This document shows, piece after piece, positions 35,564 to 47,495 of a stretch of DNA of 64,000 bases. The number at the start of each line of letters is the position of its first letter. Positions within the stretch are counted from its first letter, which is position 1. The notes under the pieces are model-generated. The model did no database searches. It saw only the letters and a program-made list of their open reading frames with translations, and was not told the DNA's origin. The translations under genes and the position numbers were made by a program. Source of the stretch: Thunnus maccoyii (lineage: Eukaryota > Chordata > Actinopteri > Scombriformes > Scombridae); the NCBI RefSeq assembly GCF_910596095.1, contig NC_056536.1, positions 18,213,291 to 18,277,290 on the forward strand, written 5' to 3'.

Positions 35564-36309
35564 AGGACGTCCACTAGGTACAGTAAGAAAACTGTCCCAT
35601 ACTTACAGTATTTGTTTAGCGTTTTTCATGGAAATGAGTAAAACACATTTTAAATTAAACTGATCCGTACATACAGTAGCTTTAATGTGTATTATAATAT
35701 CAAATAAAAGTGCATTTCTTCAGTAACTATTTCTTTTGTATTTCTTCCATGTCTTTATTTGTAGGAAATCAGAAGATGATGAGAGGAGAAGGAGAAAACT
35801 GGAAGATTAATGGATGCAAGACTGACTGATTGTTTCTTCATGCTTTTTATGTTTTGTTTTGTTTTTCTTTGCTGCCAAAGTGCACAGAAGCAGCAGATAG
35901 GAGAAATAGAGAAAAAAGCCTACAAAAAGAGTTGTAGCTTTAGAGAACTGAAAAGGAGGATACTGCTTCTATTACACACTTTTACATTGCTTCTTAAAGT
36001 ATAAATATACCAAATTTCAAACATTAAAATATAAGAGGAAGACGTTTAATATGTGAGGAAAAGAGTAAAAAGAAATAGCAGAAATATTTGTTTTAAAAGT
36101 CTTCAGCTATTTTGCTTTTGTGTAATTTGTCAAGCACTTTAAACAAGTGAAGGTCTTAAGGTTAATGATATCTATAGATACCTATGTTTATTGAATTACA
36201 GCGGTGGAAATTCTGGAGCTTTAATTGTATGTTTTTATCTAATCTGCCAAAATCTCATTTTTGTTTTGTCTGTCCTTATGGGCAGGATGCTGCCTGCTTA
36301 AGGAATAAA
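35564..36309 (+). other. lad1: lad1 3' UTR, possibly spliced
   Basis: Non-coding sequence between the lad1 stop (TGA 35561-35563) and AATAAA at 36304-36309. A possible extra intron (donor-like AG/GTACAG at 35578, acceptor TTTGTAG at 35765) could split it. The small open frames here do not match known proteins. Confidence 0.45.
36304..36309 (+). terminator. lad1: polyadenylation signal AATAAA, lad1
   Basis: Canonical hexamer about 740 bases after the lad1 stop and 270 bases before the tnnt2 promoter cluster. Confidence 0.6.
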
Positions 36310-36578
36310 AGGTTTTAATACTACAAATGTCTGTCCTAACTTCTTTTTGTTATTGCTTACTTACAAAACACGGAAACCTTGTGGTTTTAAATGCATCTAT
36401 ACTCTTCAGAGTCACTTATCTCAGGGGAGGGAGGATGTAGATAAGAGTTGTATGCCTGTGTTTTGTCAGTGGCAGGTTGCCATACAAGGGTGAGAGAATG
36501 TGTGTGTGCATGAATCATCATCTGTGGCTTTATCGGGATCTCTTTGGCCACGCAAACCAGCAGCCGTGCACATGGCGG

Positions 36579-36600
36579 CCTTTTTTGGGAATGGTGATAA
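36579..36600 (+). promoter_or_regulatory. tnnt2: CArG / MCAT / GATA cluster, tnnt2 promoter
   Basis: Within 22 bases lie a perfect CArG box, CCTTTTTTGG (36579-36588); a reversed MCAT core, GGAATG (36588-36593); and a perfect GATA site, TGATAA (36595-36600). Another GATA-type word, CTATCT, follows at 36614-36619, and TTATCT lies upstream near 36416. SRF, TEF-1/TEAD and GATA4 sites of this sort drive cardiac genes including TNNT2 in other vertebrates. The cluster is about 180 bases upstream of the first exon's donor. Confidence 0.55.
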
Positions 36601-36719
36601 TGGAGAGTACAAGCTATCTAAAAAAGTTATTAATAACACAACAAGGGGTCCTAAAGCCTCTTTCCCCACTACACAGTCTGTCCCTTTACCATCTGACAGT
36701 CACCTCACGTTCCTGTTAG

Positions 36720-36782
36720 TGTAAGCGAGGACCTCTCTCCTGCTGCACACTGAGTCTCTCCATCACTCCATCTGATCCTCAG
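36720..36782 (+). other. tnnt2: tnnt2 non-coding first exon
   Basis: Ends GATCCTCAG with a strong donor, GTAAGC, at 36783, and precedes the ATG-containing exon by about 140 bases. The start is estimated. An untranslated first exon is usual for troponin T genes. Confidence 0.5.
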
Positions 36783-36940
36783 GTAAGCTTTACTGACTGT
36801 GTGTGAAACCAGAAAACACTACGTACACTAGAAAATGTTGTAAGGATGCTGTAAATGGTGAAAAAGTGAAGTGGAGCGTGATTTCTAGGTGAATTTATGG
36901 AGTCTGTGTTCAATATTCAGATTCACACCTGATCACTGCC

Positions 36941-38086
36941 ATGTCAGACAACGAGGAAGTGGTGGAGGAGTACGAGGAGTAGGTTGAAGCTTTTCTCAAT
37001 TTCAGTTATCACATTTAAGTGCCTGCTGTTTCTACTTAAATATACAAAACGTGTGCAAATGTGCAGACATGTACAGTAATTTCTTTGCATCCACTGTAAT
37101 GACAGCTTTATGTTTCTGTGATATGATGACAGTTGCTATGTAAACATTTTTTTGAGTCATAATAATAATGTACATACCTGTTTCATTTTCACAGGGTGGT
37201 GGAAGGTAAGAAATCAGGTTTGGTATGGTTTCAGTGCTAAAAGATGAGATCAGCTGTTAAAACTAAAGCCATGTTGTTGAGGCAAATGTTTTCTCTGCAT
37301 AATCTAGTGAGCTTAATATAGTAACCTGATACTACTACATACTACATACATTATTATATGGATTTAAAAGGACATTAAAGATATTTTCTTAGTTGTACCC
37401 CCTGTCAATGATAGTGTCAAATTTATCTATGAATCAATTGTGAATGCTCAGTCTGATTGTCTACTTGGCATATAATTACAATAGCTGCAGAGGTCTGAAT
37501 ATTTCCTAACATTTGATGTTTGTTTGTTTGTGCCCAAAGACTTCCTTGTTGAGTGATTGCAGTACTCAACAAGGAAGTCTTTGGTAGATATTTGGGGAAA
37601 TCTACAGGATGTCAAATTTATTTGTTCAGTATCTTGATGTTGGTTTCTTCTTCCTGCTCTTCTTTTCCTTGTAATTAGTTTTAGCATTACAGGGCATCAC
37701 AGTAACAGTAGTTGAATATGCAGCACTAAGAAACCACAGTTTGCATCTCTCATTATGTCATTATGTTTGTAATTTCCTTCTCTTGCGTGTTTCCCTGGCT
37801 GCGTGGTTTCAGAAGAGGAGGCTGTAGAAGGTACGGGACTTGTGAACTTTCCTGTATAGCTTGAGTGCTGACATTTATGAATCAAGCTCTGGATCATAAA
37901 TGAATGATTTTTTGGTTGTGTTGCAGAAGGCTGCATGTAATGCCATTTTATTAGAGCAACAGGTGGAGTGATGAGCATTGTTTCTCCTGACAGTCAGGAT
38001 GTCTGTGGTTAAAATACAACAGCTGTGACGCTCAAGAATGATTAATGAAATCATTCATGAGTGATCTCACCATGCTTTAAAAAAGT

Positions 38087-38125
<39 letters not shown>

Positions 38126-40540
38126 CTCTTTCTCTCTTTCATTCTTTCGGCTGTACTAACCAGCTCTGTGCTTTGCTCGGCAGAGGAGGAAGGGGTAGAG
38201 GAGGAGGTGCAGGAGGAGGAGGAGGAGGAGGAGGAGGAGGAGGAGGCAGAGGAAGGTACTGCTTTTGCTTTGAGCTGAAAAATGTATCTTTTGAAATAAT
38301 CCATAGACAGTAAATGTCAAGCTGGATTTGTGGACATCTTCTGTAACTACTTGACCTATTTTCAGTCAGAAATCATACAAGTATTATTGAGAAATAAGGC
38401 CAAAGCTGAAAATATCCATTTAACAAACTGGCAACGTCAAACCAAGGTGACTAGACTCTCCTTGGTCTCTGATCCAACGTTTTTGAATGATCAGTGTTAG
38501 CGCCACTATCAAAAGCTCAAACAAACTTTTCTGAATCCACAAAGTCAGCCTCTTTTTGCTGTCAGCGATGGAGATATTTCAGAAAGTGTCGCTCATGAAC
38601 TGCTGAATGTCATTTTGTTTTTGAATACCACACATGCCTTGTCACTTGAAATCAGAGTTGTGAGAGAATATTGTCATCACATCTGTCCGACTCCGAATGA
38701 ACACACACGTCTATTCACGTGTACTTGAGTGCTATCTGCTTTAAATAGCAGAGGTGGGTAGCTCATTCTCTCACTTGTTATCTCTCTGCAAGGCTCTCCA
38801 TGTTGTCTGTCCTACTCTGGGGCACCATGTCAATCCAACAGTTAAACGAACATAATATGGATATATCTTCAAAAAAAGTGCAAACAAGCTCCTGTACTAT
38901 GAGGGATGATGATGGATGACTCTCACCATGAACATGAAAAATGAGAGGTCATTGACAAGGAAGGGTGATCATTCCAATAAGGCAATGACTCACCAGCACA
39001 CCCTCTGACTGTCAAGATATCTCACCGATATGTCACTATCTGCTCTACAATCTTCCTTTCACCCAGAGGCCCCGCAGGAGGAAGACAAAGCGGAGGAGGA
39101 GGAGGTGGAGGAGGCCAACGAAGAACAAGGTGAGGAGTTTGAAAGTGGAAAACTTTGTCGTATGGTGCTTGTTGAGTGAAGACAACATCCATGCATAGTA
39201 TTGTGCATGTGTTGACATGCCGTCCTTAACCATCAGTCAGAGACAGACGGAGAAATTATCTGCTATCTCAGTCACACGTATATGAAGGTCTGCAGTTACT
39301 TGACAAGTTCAAACCCACATGTCTTCTTCCTCTCGCTCTATCTGTCTGTCTTAGTCACACCAGACACAGTCACTGGTTGGGAGCAGTCCCTCGGCGGCCC
39401 ATCCCACCCAACCCTAAGGCTCTTGGTTTATTAGTCAGAATTAGGTGTCATTGTTTGCCATTTTCCTTCATCAGCAATTTTAAGGTGTCTCTCTCTCTTG
39501 TTGCCAGTTACATGAAATGTCAAATTCATTTTAATCTTTCTGTCTCATCTGTGCCTTTGAATAAACAAATACCCTGAGAGGCACCTGTCATCTGATGTGT
39601 CACACCCTCACACTGGGCAGGTGAAGGTGACTGTTCGACTTATCAAAATGGTTTGTGAATGCAGCATTTCTCCTGCCAATTCAGTGTATCACCCAAGTGT
39701 TTTTTTTTTTTTTTGCCAATGCTAGAGGCACAGTTGTAGGGAAGGCGTCTCTCTGTCTGCTAGTCAGTTGATCGGTTGCTCAACCACTTTACTCCGGACA
39801 GAAATATGCCAATAATATAACATCTATGAAATTTTTTCTGCGGGAATTTGTTTTCCAGACAAGAATTTTTATTTTTTAGTGAAATGTCTCAACAGCTATT
39901 GGATGACTTGCCAGATTTAATATAGATAATCACTGGATAAATACTAATTTTACCAGTGAAATATCTCAACTTCTGCCAGGTATCATGTATTGGCGCAACA
40001 TTTTTAACAGACATTCATGATGAATCCTGATGACTTTGGTGATTTCCTGATTTTTCATCTAGCGCCATCATCAGGTCTCTTTCCCATCACCCTCAGCTGT
40101 AGCTACTTGTGTTCAGTGCTGAAGATGGTAAACATTATACCCGCTAAACATCAGCATGTTAACACTGGGAAGCATTTAGCTCAAAGCACCACTGTGCCTC
40201 AATACAGCTGCACAGTGCCACTAGCAGGGCTGTAGTCACCAACACCATCATTCTTCCTCTAATTGAAGGAAGAATGGTCAATTTTTTGTTTAAAATGTTT
40301 GGTTGAGTGTCATTCAGAGGTCACAGATACCATGACTCTTTTTGGTGAGAGACAGCTTATTATCTTCCTACACAACCTGTCACACCTCTCCGGAGTGTTA
40401 TTTATATTTGACATATGCATCACTTCACGTTTGACACGCAGAAACACAGATAAGCAGGGCTCTGTTTTGGTCTTTTTCTTTATTTCTATTCTCCGATGTA
40501 TCACTTTGTCTCTCAGCAATTTTGTCTAACACACACACAC

Positions 40541-40571
<31 letters not shown>

Positions 40572-43500
40572 ACTCTCAAGAATTTTAATTTGGTTTCAGA
40601 TGAAGAGGGGGAAGCTGAGGAGGGAGAGGGTAAGATTTTATCTAAATTCTATCAAAATGAACACTGTGTGACTCTATTGTCTTGGTGTATGTGTGTACGT
40701 GCGTGTGGGTGTGTGTGTGTGTGGGTGTTTGGACTCACTTATCAGTCACCTCTCTTTCTATTTTTATTTTCTTTCTCAACAGAGGAGGAGGCCAAGCCAA
40801 AATTCAACAAGTGAGCAGCACACTCTAATGATGCACACACACACACACACACACGTTTTTAATATTATAGTAATTTTGTGGAAACCCAAAATGTATTGTA
40901 GAGCTAATGCTACTTCCTGGATGCGAAACATGAATTAAAATAATAGTTTGACAATTTATTTGTGAGATGAAAAGATTGAAACCACTGTCATGTCTGTCCG
41001 TTAAATATGAAGTAGGAGTCAGCAGCTGCCTAGCTTAGCTTAGCATAAAGACTGGAAACAGGGGAAACACACTTACAGTAAACGTACCCCTGATCAAAGT
41101 TGTTATACCTAACCTTAATTATAGACCTAACCCTCATGTAACTATAATCCTTACTAACCCCTTTGTTCAGAAATGTCATTAAATTCGGTGAAGAATACTG
41201 ACTATGTTTAAATCTAAAGTTGACTTCAGACTTGTGATTTGCAAAACAATGACTTGTTCCTATCTCTGTCTAGGCTATATAGTATGCGGTTAGTTAAAAT
41301 TAATTCTTTAACTTTGTGAGGTGAAAACAAAATTAAATGTCTTCAAAGTGTGCAACTAAGTTAATAAATGTAGAAGCTGCCTCTGAGCAATTCCCAACAA
41401 TTCACAGACACAGACACGCATTAATACATTGAAGCACCATTTGTTTAGCATGTTTTTAAACCTGCTGATTGCATTTTATCCTCATTTGATATCTACAGAA
41501 ACAACAACTAATTATTTTCTTCTGTTTTTATTCTCTTCAGTTCTTTCTTACTCTATTTTATAACTCACTCTTGTCCTCTTTTTTAAAAAAATCTCTAGGC
41601 CATTTATCATGCCCAACCTCATTCCTCCCAAGATCCCAGATGGAGAGAAAGTGGATTTTGATGTGAGTGACAGATTTACTTACAGCCCATACTGTGACAT
41701 ACGTTCCTCCCTAAGCATGTAAAATGTAAATTTGGTAAGATGTTGTGTTGGGATAGATATGCATTTTCTTAAGTTTCTATTCAGTATGGCTCGGTATATA
41801 TTTATGACAATTTTTCGCTACTTTCTAGCGAAACTCGAATTAAGCTCTTTTTGTTTTGATTTATGCATTGTGTCCCCTTAATTTGAGACCAATAACAAAT
41901 GTGTGTATCTTGTCTTTCTCTAATGTGGAAACCAATGAAGAATAGGTGCATAACATGTAATACAAAAAGCGCTGGCTTACTGAAACCCTGTTTCTGTAGG
42001 ACATACATCGTAAGAGGATGGAGAAGGACCTGATGGAGCTTCAGACTTTGATCGAGGTTCACTTTGAAAGCAGAAAGAAGGAAGAAGAGGAGCTCATTAA
42101 TCTCAAAGAGAGGATTGTGAGTTCCCTACACTATGGCCAATTTAATACAAACCTATTAATACACACACGTAACATTAAATATCTGGTTAAGATGTGTTAA
42201 GTTCGGATAATCTGTTGTGCAGGACAAGCGCCGTTCTGAGAGAGCAGAGCAGCAAAGAATCCGCAGTGAGAGAGAGAAGGAGCGACAGAAGCGTCTTGAG
42301 GTAGAGCCCGATTCCAGCTGCTGTAATGTAAATTTTAATTCTTACATTTCACTCCTGGTTCTCTTTCTCTCTGGATCCGTATCTCTTTAGGATGAAAGAG
42401 CTCGTAAGGAGGAGGAAGAGGCCAAGAGGAAAGCAGAGGATGACGCCAAGAAGAAGAAAACCCTGACCAGCCTGCACTTTGGAGGTTACATGCAGAAGTT
42501 GGTAAGCAGGTGGAGGTTTCATCATAGGTGTGAAGGATATTTCATATTTCTTTAATTTCTTAATTAGACGTTGCTCACAACTCTTCTTTTGGACTTTGGG
42601 TAACATTTCACAGTCTTAACTTGGTATTTCTGAATTACTCAGCTCCAAGATTTCCATCAGAATGGGGAGGTAAAGTAGTTAAAATGTGAAGGACCAGAGT
42701 GATGAATTATACCACTTTCCTGCAGACAGAGAAACGGAGTGGTAAGAGGCAGACTGAGAGGGAGAAGAAGAAGAAGATCCTGATTGAAAGGCGTAAACCT
42801 CTGGACATTGAGCACTTCGGCCAGGAGAAACTCAAGTATGTGGGGAGTATTTTTAAGTATTTTTGTTAGGGAGATTCTTTTTGATAAACATGAGGCAATG
42901 AAAATAATCCCTCAACATAAAAAACCCCCAGCCACCATACAACACCATTTTTCTGTGTCTGTGTCTAACAGGGACAAAGCTAAGGAGCTGTGGGAGTGGA
43001 TGTACAAGCTGGAGGCAGAGAAATTTGAACTGCAGTACGAGTACACCAGACAGAAATATGAGGTGTGTGTGTGTGTGTGCAGCAATATACAACACATATT
43101 ATTAAAGGCACAGGATCTAATAGACCTCCTTAGAGTAACATTTGCATGTTTTCTTTGTTTCAGATAAATGTGCTGAGGAACCGTGTCAGTGACCATCAGA
43201 AAACGTAAGAATGCATAATCTGAATCTCATTTTTTCTCTCCCTGACGCCACACACACCTTTCACACAGATGCTCCATGACCATGAGCTTAGAAAGACAGA
43301 TCATGTGACATGAACAAAAATTGTAGTCCAACTAATACCCTAAAATGTAAAAGAATTAGGATTAAAAGATGTACTCCAGAAATTTAGTGTTGCACTTCCA
43401 TTAAATTGGGGGACAAATAAAGGTCAAAATTGAAGGAGAAGAGGCAGACATATCCTCACTTTTAGCCCTTAGTTTAAGTCAGAGACAATGGATCCTATAT

Positions 43501-44536
43501 GTCCCATGATGCAACTCAGTAGCATCTTTCGTTACACCTTTCTTGCCTGATAATTTCCTATGCCCACACCCAAATCCAACTCCAGTTTATAACACAAAAA
43601 ATTGAAGTCTCAGTCTAATGCTGTGTTCGTGTCATATTGGATTTATTATAATTATGAGATTCTGAGTTGTAAATATCATTCACACCAACTCGGGAAATGT
43701 TTCTTAAACTTTTTCTGATATATCTGACTTGGCACAACGTAATAAGGAAGTTACTGAAAACCAAACAAAAATTTTTGTTCAAAGTGACATTATATCACCA
43801 TTTTTGCAAGCCGAGTAGTGCTGTGCCTCTGGAGTAAATTAACTTGATGTTTAAAATTAGTGAAGTGCCCCTTTAAGATTAGAGTTAACTTTAGGTTACC
43901 AAAACAAAGTTGGTTACGGTTTTGGGTAGTCTTGTAATTCAAGTTCTAAGAATAATGGTGGAGCCCTGAGATCATACTGCAGTGTCACTGACAAGAGCTA
44001 CGAATAAAGGCTGCCATAAGTAGAATATATAACTGTTTCACACAAACAATAACACAGACATGCAGCAGAGTCAGACACAACAATTAAGTTGTTATAATTT
44101 GACTCACCCATGTGCTATTTCATATAAATGGTGGGATTAAGGTGCTTGTGTGCATATGTAGCAGGCCTTTTGATGCTTGTTACTATCTGAAGAGTGCAGG
44201 CACCTTCCCCTCCCTGTCACATTCCAGCTCTCATTTTGCTCATCTTTAAAAGCACGCCTGCCCCCTCGAGGCTCTGTTATTCACTCTAACTGGGTAAGCT
44301 TGATGTGGCAGGCAGGTCAGCTGTCACACCTGTCACAGACAGACTGAAAGAGCACTTGAATGTCTGATTATTTCTGATGATTATCTTGTTATTTTAGGAA
44401 TGGACTGTAAAGGATTCTGCAACCTCAAAATGTCTGCCAAATGTGCAAATGCAAACAAAGTTGTGCCTTTTATCCCATGTGACACTTTCTTGTTTTCAAC
44501 AGAACCAAGAGGACCAAGAGAGGGTTAAGGAAATAA
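36941..44536 (+). CDS. tnnt2: troponin T, cardiac type
   Basis: The tropomyosin-binding subunit that anchors troponin on cardiac thin filaments. Coding exons are 36941-36978, 37195-37205, 37813-37830, 38184-38255, 39067-39129, 40600-40629, 40783-40810, 41599-41662, 42000-42116, 42223-42300, 42391-42501, 42726-42835, 42972-43062, 43164-43204 and 44503-44536: 906 nt, 301 aa (human TNNT2 is 298). It starts [16 protein letters not shown]. The acidic hypervariable region is about residues 1-86, including 11 consecutive Glu. Then come the tropomyosin-binding [20 protein letters not shown] and [15 protein letters not shown], a long charged helix, [10 protein letters not shown], and the TnI/TnC-binding region ending [14 protein letters not shown] and basic KRTKRGLRK. 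The small 5' exons (11 and 18 nt) are the kind alternatively spliced in vertebrates. The paralogue suffix (for example a) is not determined. Confidence 0.95.
37534..37584. repeat. perfect 21-bp inverted repeat with a 9-base loop
   Basis: Arms 37534-37554 and 37564-37584 are exact reverse complements (CCAAAGACTTCC...GGAAGTCTTTGG) in a tnnt2 intron. Pairing stops sharply at both ends, and 21 bp is short for a microRNA hairpin. Confidence 0.9.
38086..38149 (+). repeat. (TTTC)n microsatellite 35 bases before a tnnt2 exon
   Basis: A CTTT/TCTC pyrimidine tract of about 64 bases just upstream of the acceptor at 38181-38183. It would act as an unusually long polypyrimidine tract for exon 5. Confidence 0.9.
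38214..38246 (+). repeat. tnnt2: (GAG)11 coding repeat in tnnt2
   Basis: Eleven consecutive GAG codons encode poly-Glu in the acidic N-terminal region. A pure trinucleotide run is likely to vary in length between individuals. Confidence 0.9.
39850..40237 (-). repeat. common fish interspersed repeat, reverse copy
   Basis: In a tnnt2 intron. Contains GATGACTTTGGTGATTTCCTGA, TTCATCTAGCGCCATCATCAG, CTAAACATCAGCATGTTAAC, AGCATTTAGCTCAAAGCACC and GCCACTAGCAGGGCTGTAG, all parts of a repeat I recognise as frequent in percomorph genomes. Related to the flanks of the mariner at 21036. Confidence 0.6.
40530..40572 (+). repeat. (CA)n/(CAA)n compound microsatellite
   Basis: CA repeats followed by about ten CAA units, ending 27 bases before a tnnt2 exon. 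Confidence 0.9.
40938..41075 (+). mobile_element. MITE fragment, TTAGCTTAGCATAAAGACTGG family
   Basis: Has ATGAAAAGATTGAAACCACTGTCATGTCTG then CTAGCTTAGCTTAGCATAAAGACTGGAAACAGGGGAAAC, matching a fish MITE. Related copies are at 46964-47495 and 60245-60480. Confidence 0.55.
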
Positions 44537-44737
44537 GACACTGACTGAACGAACAGTGTAACCATCGGCCTCATCCTGCAGCCAACGCCTCAAATCAAAC
44601 CCCAGCCTTCCTGTCACACCCCAGTCACACCTGTTTCCCCAATTCCACCACCTATAAATTATATCCAGTTCGATCTCAGTGTGTTGTTTTTTCCGATTCC
44701 CACCCTTCAAATTAGATGCTCTGTGTTTATGGGTGTA

Positions 44738-44743
44738 AATAAA
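44738..44743 (+). terminator. tnnt2: polyadenylation signal AATAAA, tnnt2
   Basis: AATAAA 202 bases after the tnnt2 stop. Confidence 0.65.
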
Positions 44744-46050
44744 ACAATCTCAGTTAAATCAACCGTCTCTTGCATGTTAAGACCTTTCAGAGAGTGTGTG
44801 TTTGTTTATTGGCATCCAAAACGCCACAGAGTGTAAAATGAGTCTAACTCTAAAATGACATGAATGTAGCCTATAGCAAAGACAGGAAGAGACATCTTTC
44901 AACTCAGAGACAGGCTCTGACATGACTGAGACTGTCATAATGCTTCTTGGGCTGATGCCCAGACCTCCACCCAATGCACTCAGCCACACCCTTGGGTGAA
45001 AGTAGAGTGAATCATTTTCATTTTCCAGTAATCCTGGTGATAAAACCCATTTAATGAGGAAATGTAGTCCCTACTCAAACTTGTCTTAAAAGTATATCAG
45101 AAACTCACTTCCCAGCAATTTTACATGACGACATGCAGATACAAAACAAAACCAATTAGGTCATTGGTGTAGATCTGATCTGTATCATTTCTCAGCACTC
45201 AACCACCCAGTGGAGGGACACGTTTTTACAATAAATGTACTAAATAATTCATCAACAGACCGTGGCGACAGCAGTAAATGAGTCATACAAACTGCATCTG
45301 CAAAGTTTTTTTTTTTCACTCCTTTTCATTAACTGTCAAGAAAGCGCCAGGGGCAAAACTTAAATGGAGAGATAACAGTTGAAAATATTTTGATAGTGAT
45401 GTGTTGATGTCCAACAGACACGATCGATGACAGATAAAACTGTCATGCATCATAGTTTATCGCTTGGAAGAATTCAAACAAAAACCAAAAAAACAAAAAT
45501 CTTTTTATATACTCTATACACTGAAGAACAAGCTTGTTGGTCCAGTCAACTTATGTGGAAAATCATTTTTAAAAAGTGTGCGGAGAAAAAAAGAGACTAG
45601 AAGACTATGAAACTCATTTTGCTGAATTGAATAAATAAAGCATGCAGAATACAATAAAATGAAATAAAGCATATTGTGAATATTAGACATGAATGATTTG
45701 TGTGAAAACTGTACAACTGTGCAAAGTGCAACACATCCAAAATCAGCTTTTGGAAATTAAATCTCACCAAACATGCTCCAGTCAGACCCTCACACCCACA
45801 CTCAAGACTCCTCATTTTGTTTTCATTCATAGTTGTTCTCTTAGTCAGAGAATGGTATGCTCACGCACCACAAAATCTCTGCTGGAATGAAAACTTTGAG
45901 CTTAATTAGTTCAAGACATCTTCAAGCAGTGTTGTATAGAGAGATCAGTATCTTCCACCATCTAATACAATACATAGCACACTGAACTGCTTTGGGGTTG
46001 GCTGTTAAAGAAAAGACCACCATTTACAACTCATCTTTGTATATGTGTTA

Positions 46051-46056
46051 TTTATT
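46051..46056 (-). terminator. pkp1: candidate polyadenylation signal AATAAA, pkp1 strand
   Basis: Reads TTTATT on the plus strand, so AATAAA on the minus strand. It lies about 150 bases after the stop of the candidate pkp1 last exon. AT-rich DNA gives many such words by chance. Confidence 0.3.
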
Positions 46057-46205
46057 CTATGTACAGACTGAGTGACGGGGAATACTCCTAATTATATGCC
46101 ACACACACATTTCTCCAAAAATACATTTTAAGCAATACTGACGTCAATCTTCCCTATACAGGATGTCTCAAGCATAAAAACAGTCCACTGAGGAGTATTG
46201 TGGGG

Positions 46206-46283
46206 TCATGGGGAATCCCCCACAGTTGCCAACCGTCTCATCTCGTAGCAGGGGAGATTTAGTGATTTGTAAAGCTGGGTCTT
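46206..46283 (-). CDS. pkp1: candidate last coding exon of pkp1
   Basis: On the minus strand an acceptor CCCTTTCAG is followed by 25 codons, then TGA, starting KTQLYKSLNLPCYEMRRL. The frame fits phase 0, as needed after the donor at 50133. However, the peptide does not visibly match the human PKP1 C-terminus, and the implied intron is about 3.9 kb. The alternative is that pkp1 ends at TAG 50125-50127 by reading through that donor. Confidence 0.25.
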   Translation of the reverse strand, partial: KTQLYKSLNLPCYEMRRLATVGDSP

Positions 46284-46963
46284 CTGAAAGGGTTCGAGTT
46301 TTAAGAAGATTTAGAACCTGTTTTCAGTAAACAACACTGTTGTTGAGATGAGAGCGGATGAGAGCGGATACCTTGTAATGACCTCTTAAACCTTAATAGG
46401 TAGGTACAGTAGCAAAAATTACATATGACATGTTTAGATGATGAACCATATATCTGATTTTAAATAAAAACAGCATTTAAACAGTATGTATTCAAATGTG
46501 GAGATCCTCTTGCTTGTGGTTCATCTAAAGTTGCACACATAGTTCATAATTCATTAGATTTGTGTTTGAGAGCATGGCCCCTTCATCTTCATCTGCTCAG
46601 TGTGTTTGGGTTAGTGTTAGATCAAAGAACACTTTAAAGACTCTCAGTGTGCAGCCAGCAACTAACACTGACAGGTTTTTCTTTTAGTCTGAAATTGGAC
46701 TTCTAAAGTTATTCTGAGGACTGACTATTCATGTTGCTCCAAATTTCTTTACATAGTTGATAAGAGTGAATGGGCACCAGCTGTGCCCAGGTGGTAATGT
46801 CATGTACTACATTCCAATCCTTCTCTGTCTCTGATTTATCAGTTTATGCAAGAAAATAAACAATAATGACAAAATTAAACAACATATAATATAAAACATG
46901 TAAATTTAAATCAGCATGTTTACGACAAAGCAACTGAAGAGAAGCAGGCACTTAGTACTGCAC

Positions 46964-47495
46964 TTTAAAGTAATAGTGGGACATTTTGCAAAACACACTT
47001 ATTTACTTTCTTGCTGAGAGAAAAGATTGCTACAAGCTACTGTCAGCAGCTTGTTAGCTCAGCTGAACATACAGACTGAAAACAAGGAAACAGCTAACCT
47101 GGTGTTGTCCAAAAGTAACATATTTTCACTAGTTGATCATTAATTAAGAGTTATCTCTCAATGGTTTAATCCACAGAAAAAGTGTAAAAGCAAAACATTG
47201 TGGTTTCACAAGTCCGGCACATAACCCCCTGTAAGACCCCAAAGTGTCATTTTAATACATTCGTTTTTGTGTGAATTAAACAAACAAGATATATTGTGTT
47301 AGTTAGTGAGCTTTAGAGGTGCAGGTTTGTACCTTTGGACAGAGCCAAGCTAGCCCTGCTTCCCGTTTCCCAGTCTTAATACAAAGTTAAGCTAACCAGC
47401 TGCTGACTGTAACTCCATGTTCAATGAGACATGAGAGTGGTATCGATCCAAACCAATAAGTGTATTTCCCAAAACGTCAAACAATTTCTTTAACT
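46964..47495. mobile_element. foldback MITE, TTAGCTTAGCATAAAGACTGG family
   Basis: The left end GGGACATTTTGCAAAACACACTTATT pairs with the right end AATAAGTGTATTTCCCAAAACGTC in inverted orientation, with mismatches. The interior has GACAGAGCCAAGCTAGCCCTG and CCCGTTTCCCAGTCTTAATAC, typical of a common fish element. About 530 bp, no coding capacity. Confidence 0.6.

Noticed and set aside
38077-38304. Minus-strand frame with poly-Ser and [10 protein letters not shown]
   Set aside because: Antisense of the tnnt2 GAG exon plus the TTTC microsatellite.
41100-41165. Telomere-like CCTAACCC words in a tnnt2 intron
   Set aside because: Irregularly spaced and not a tandem array.
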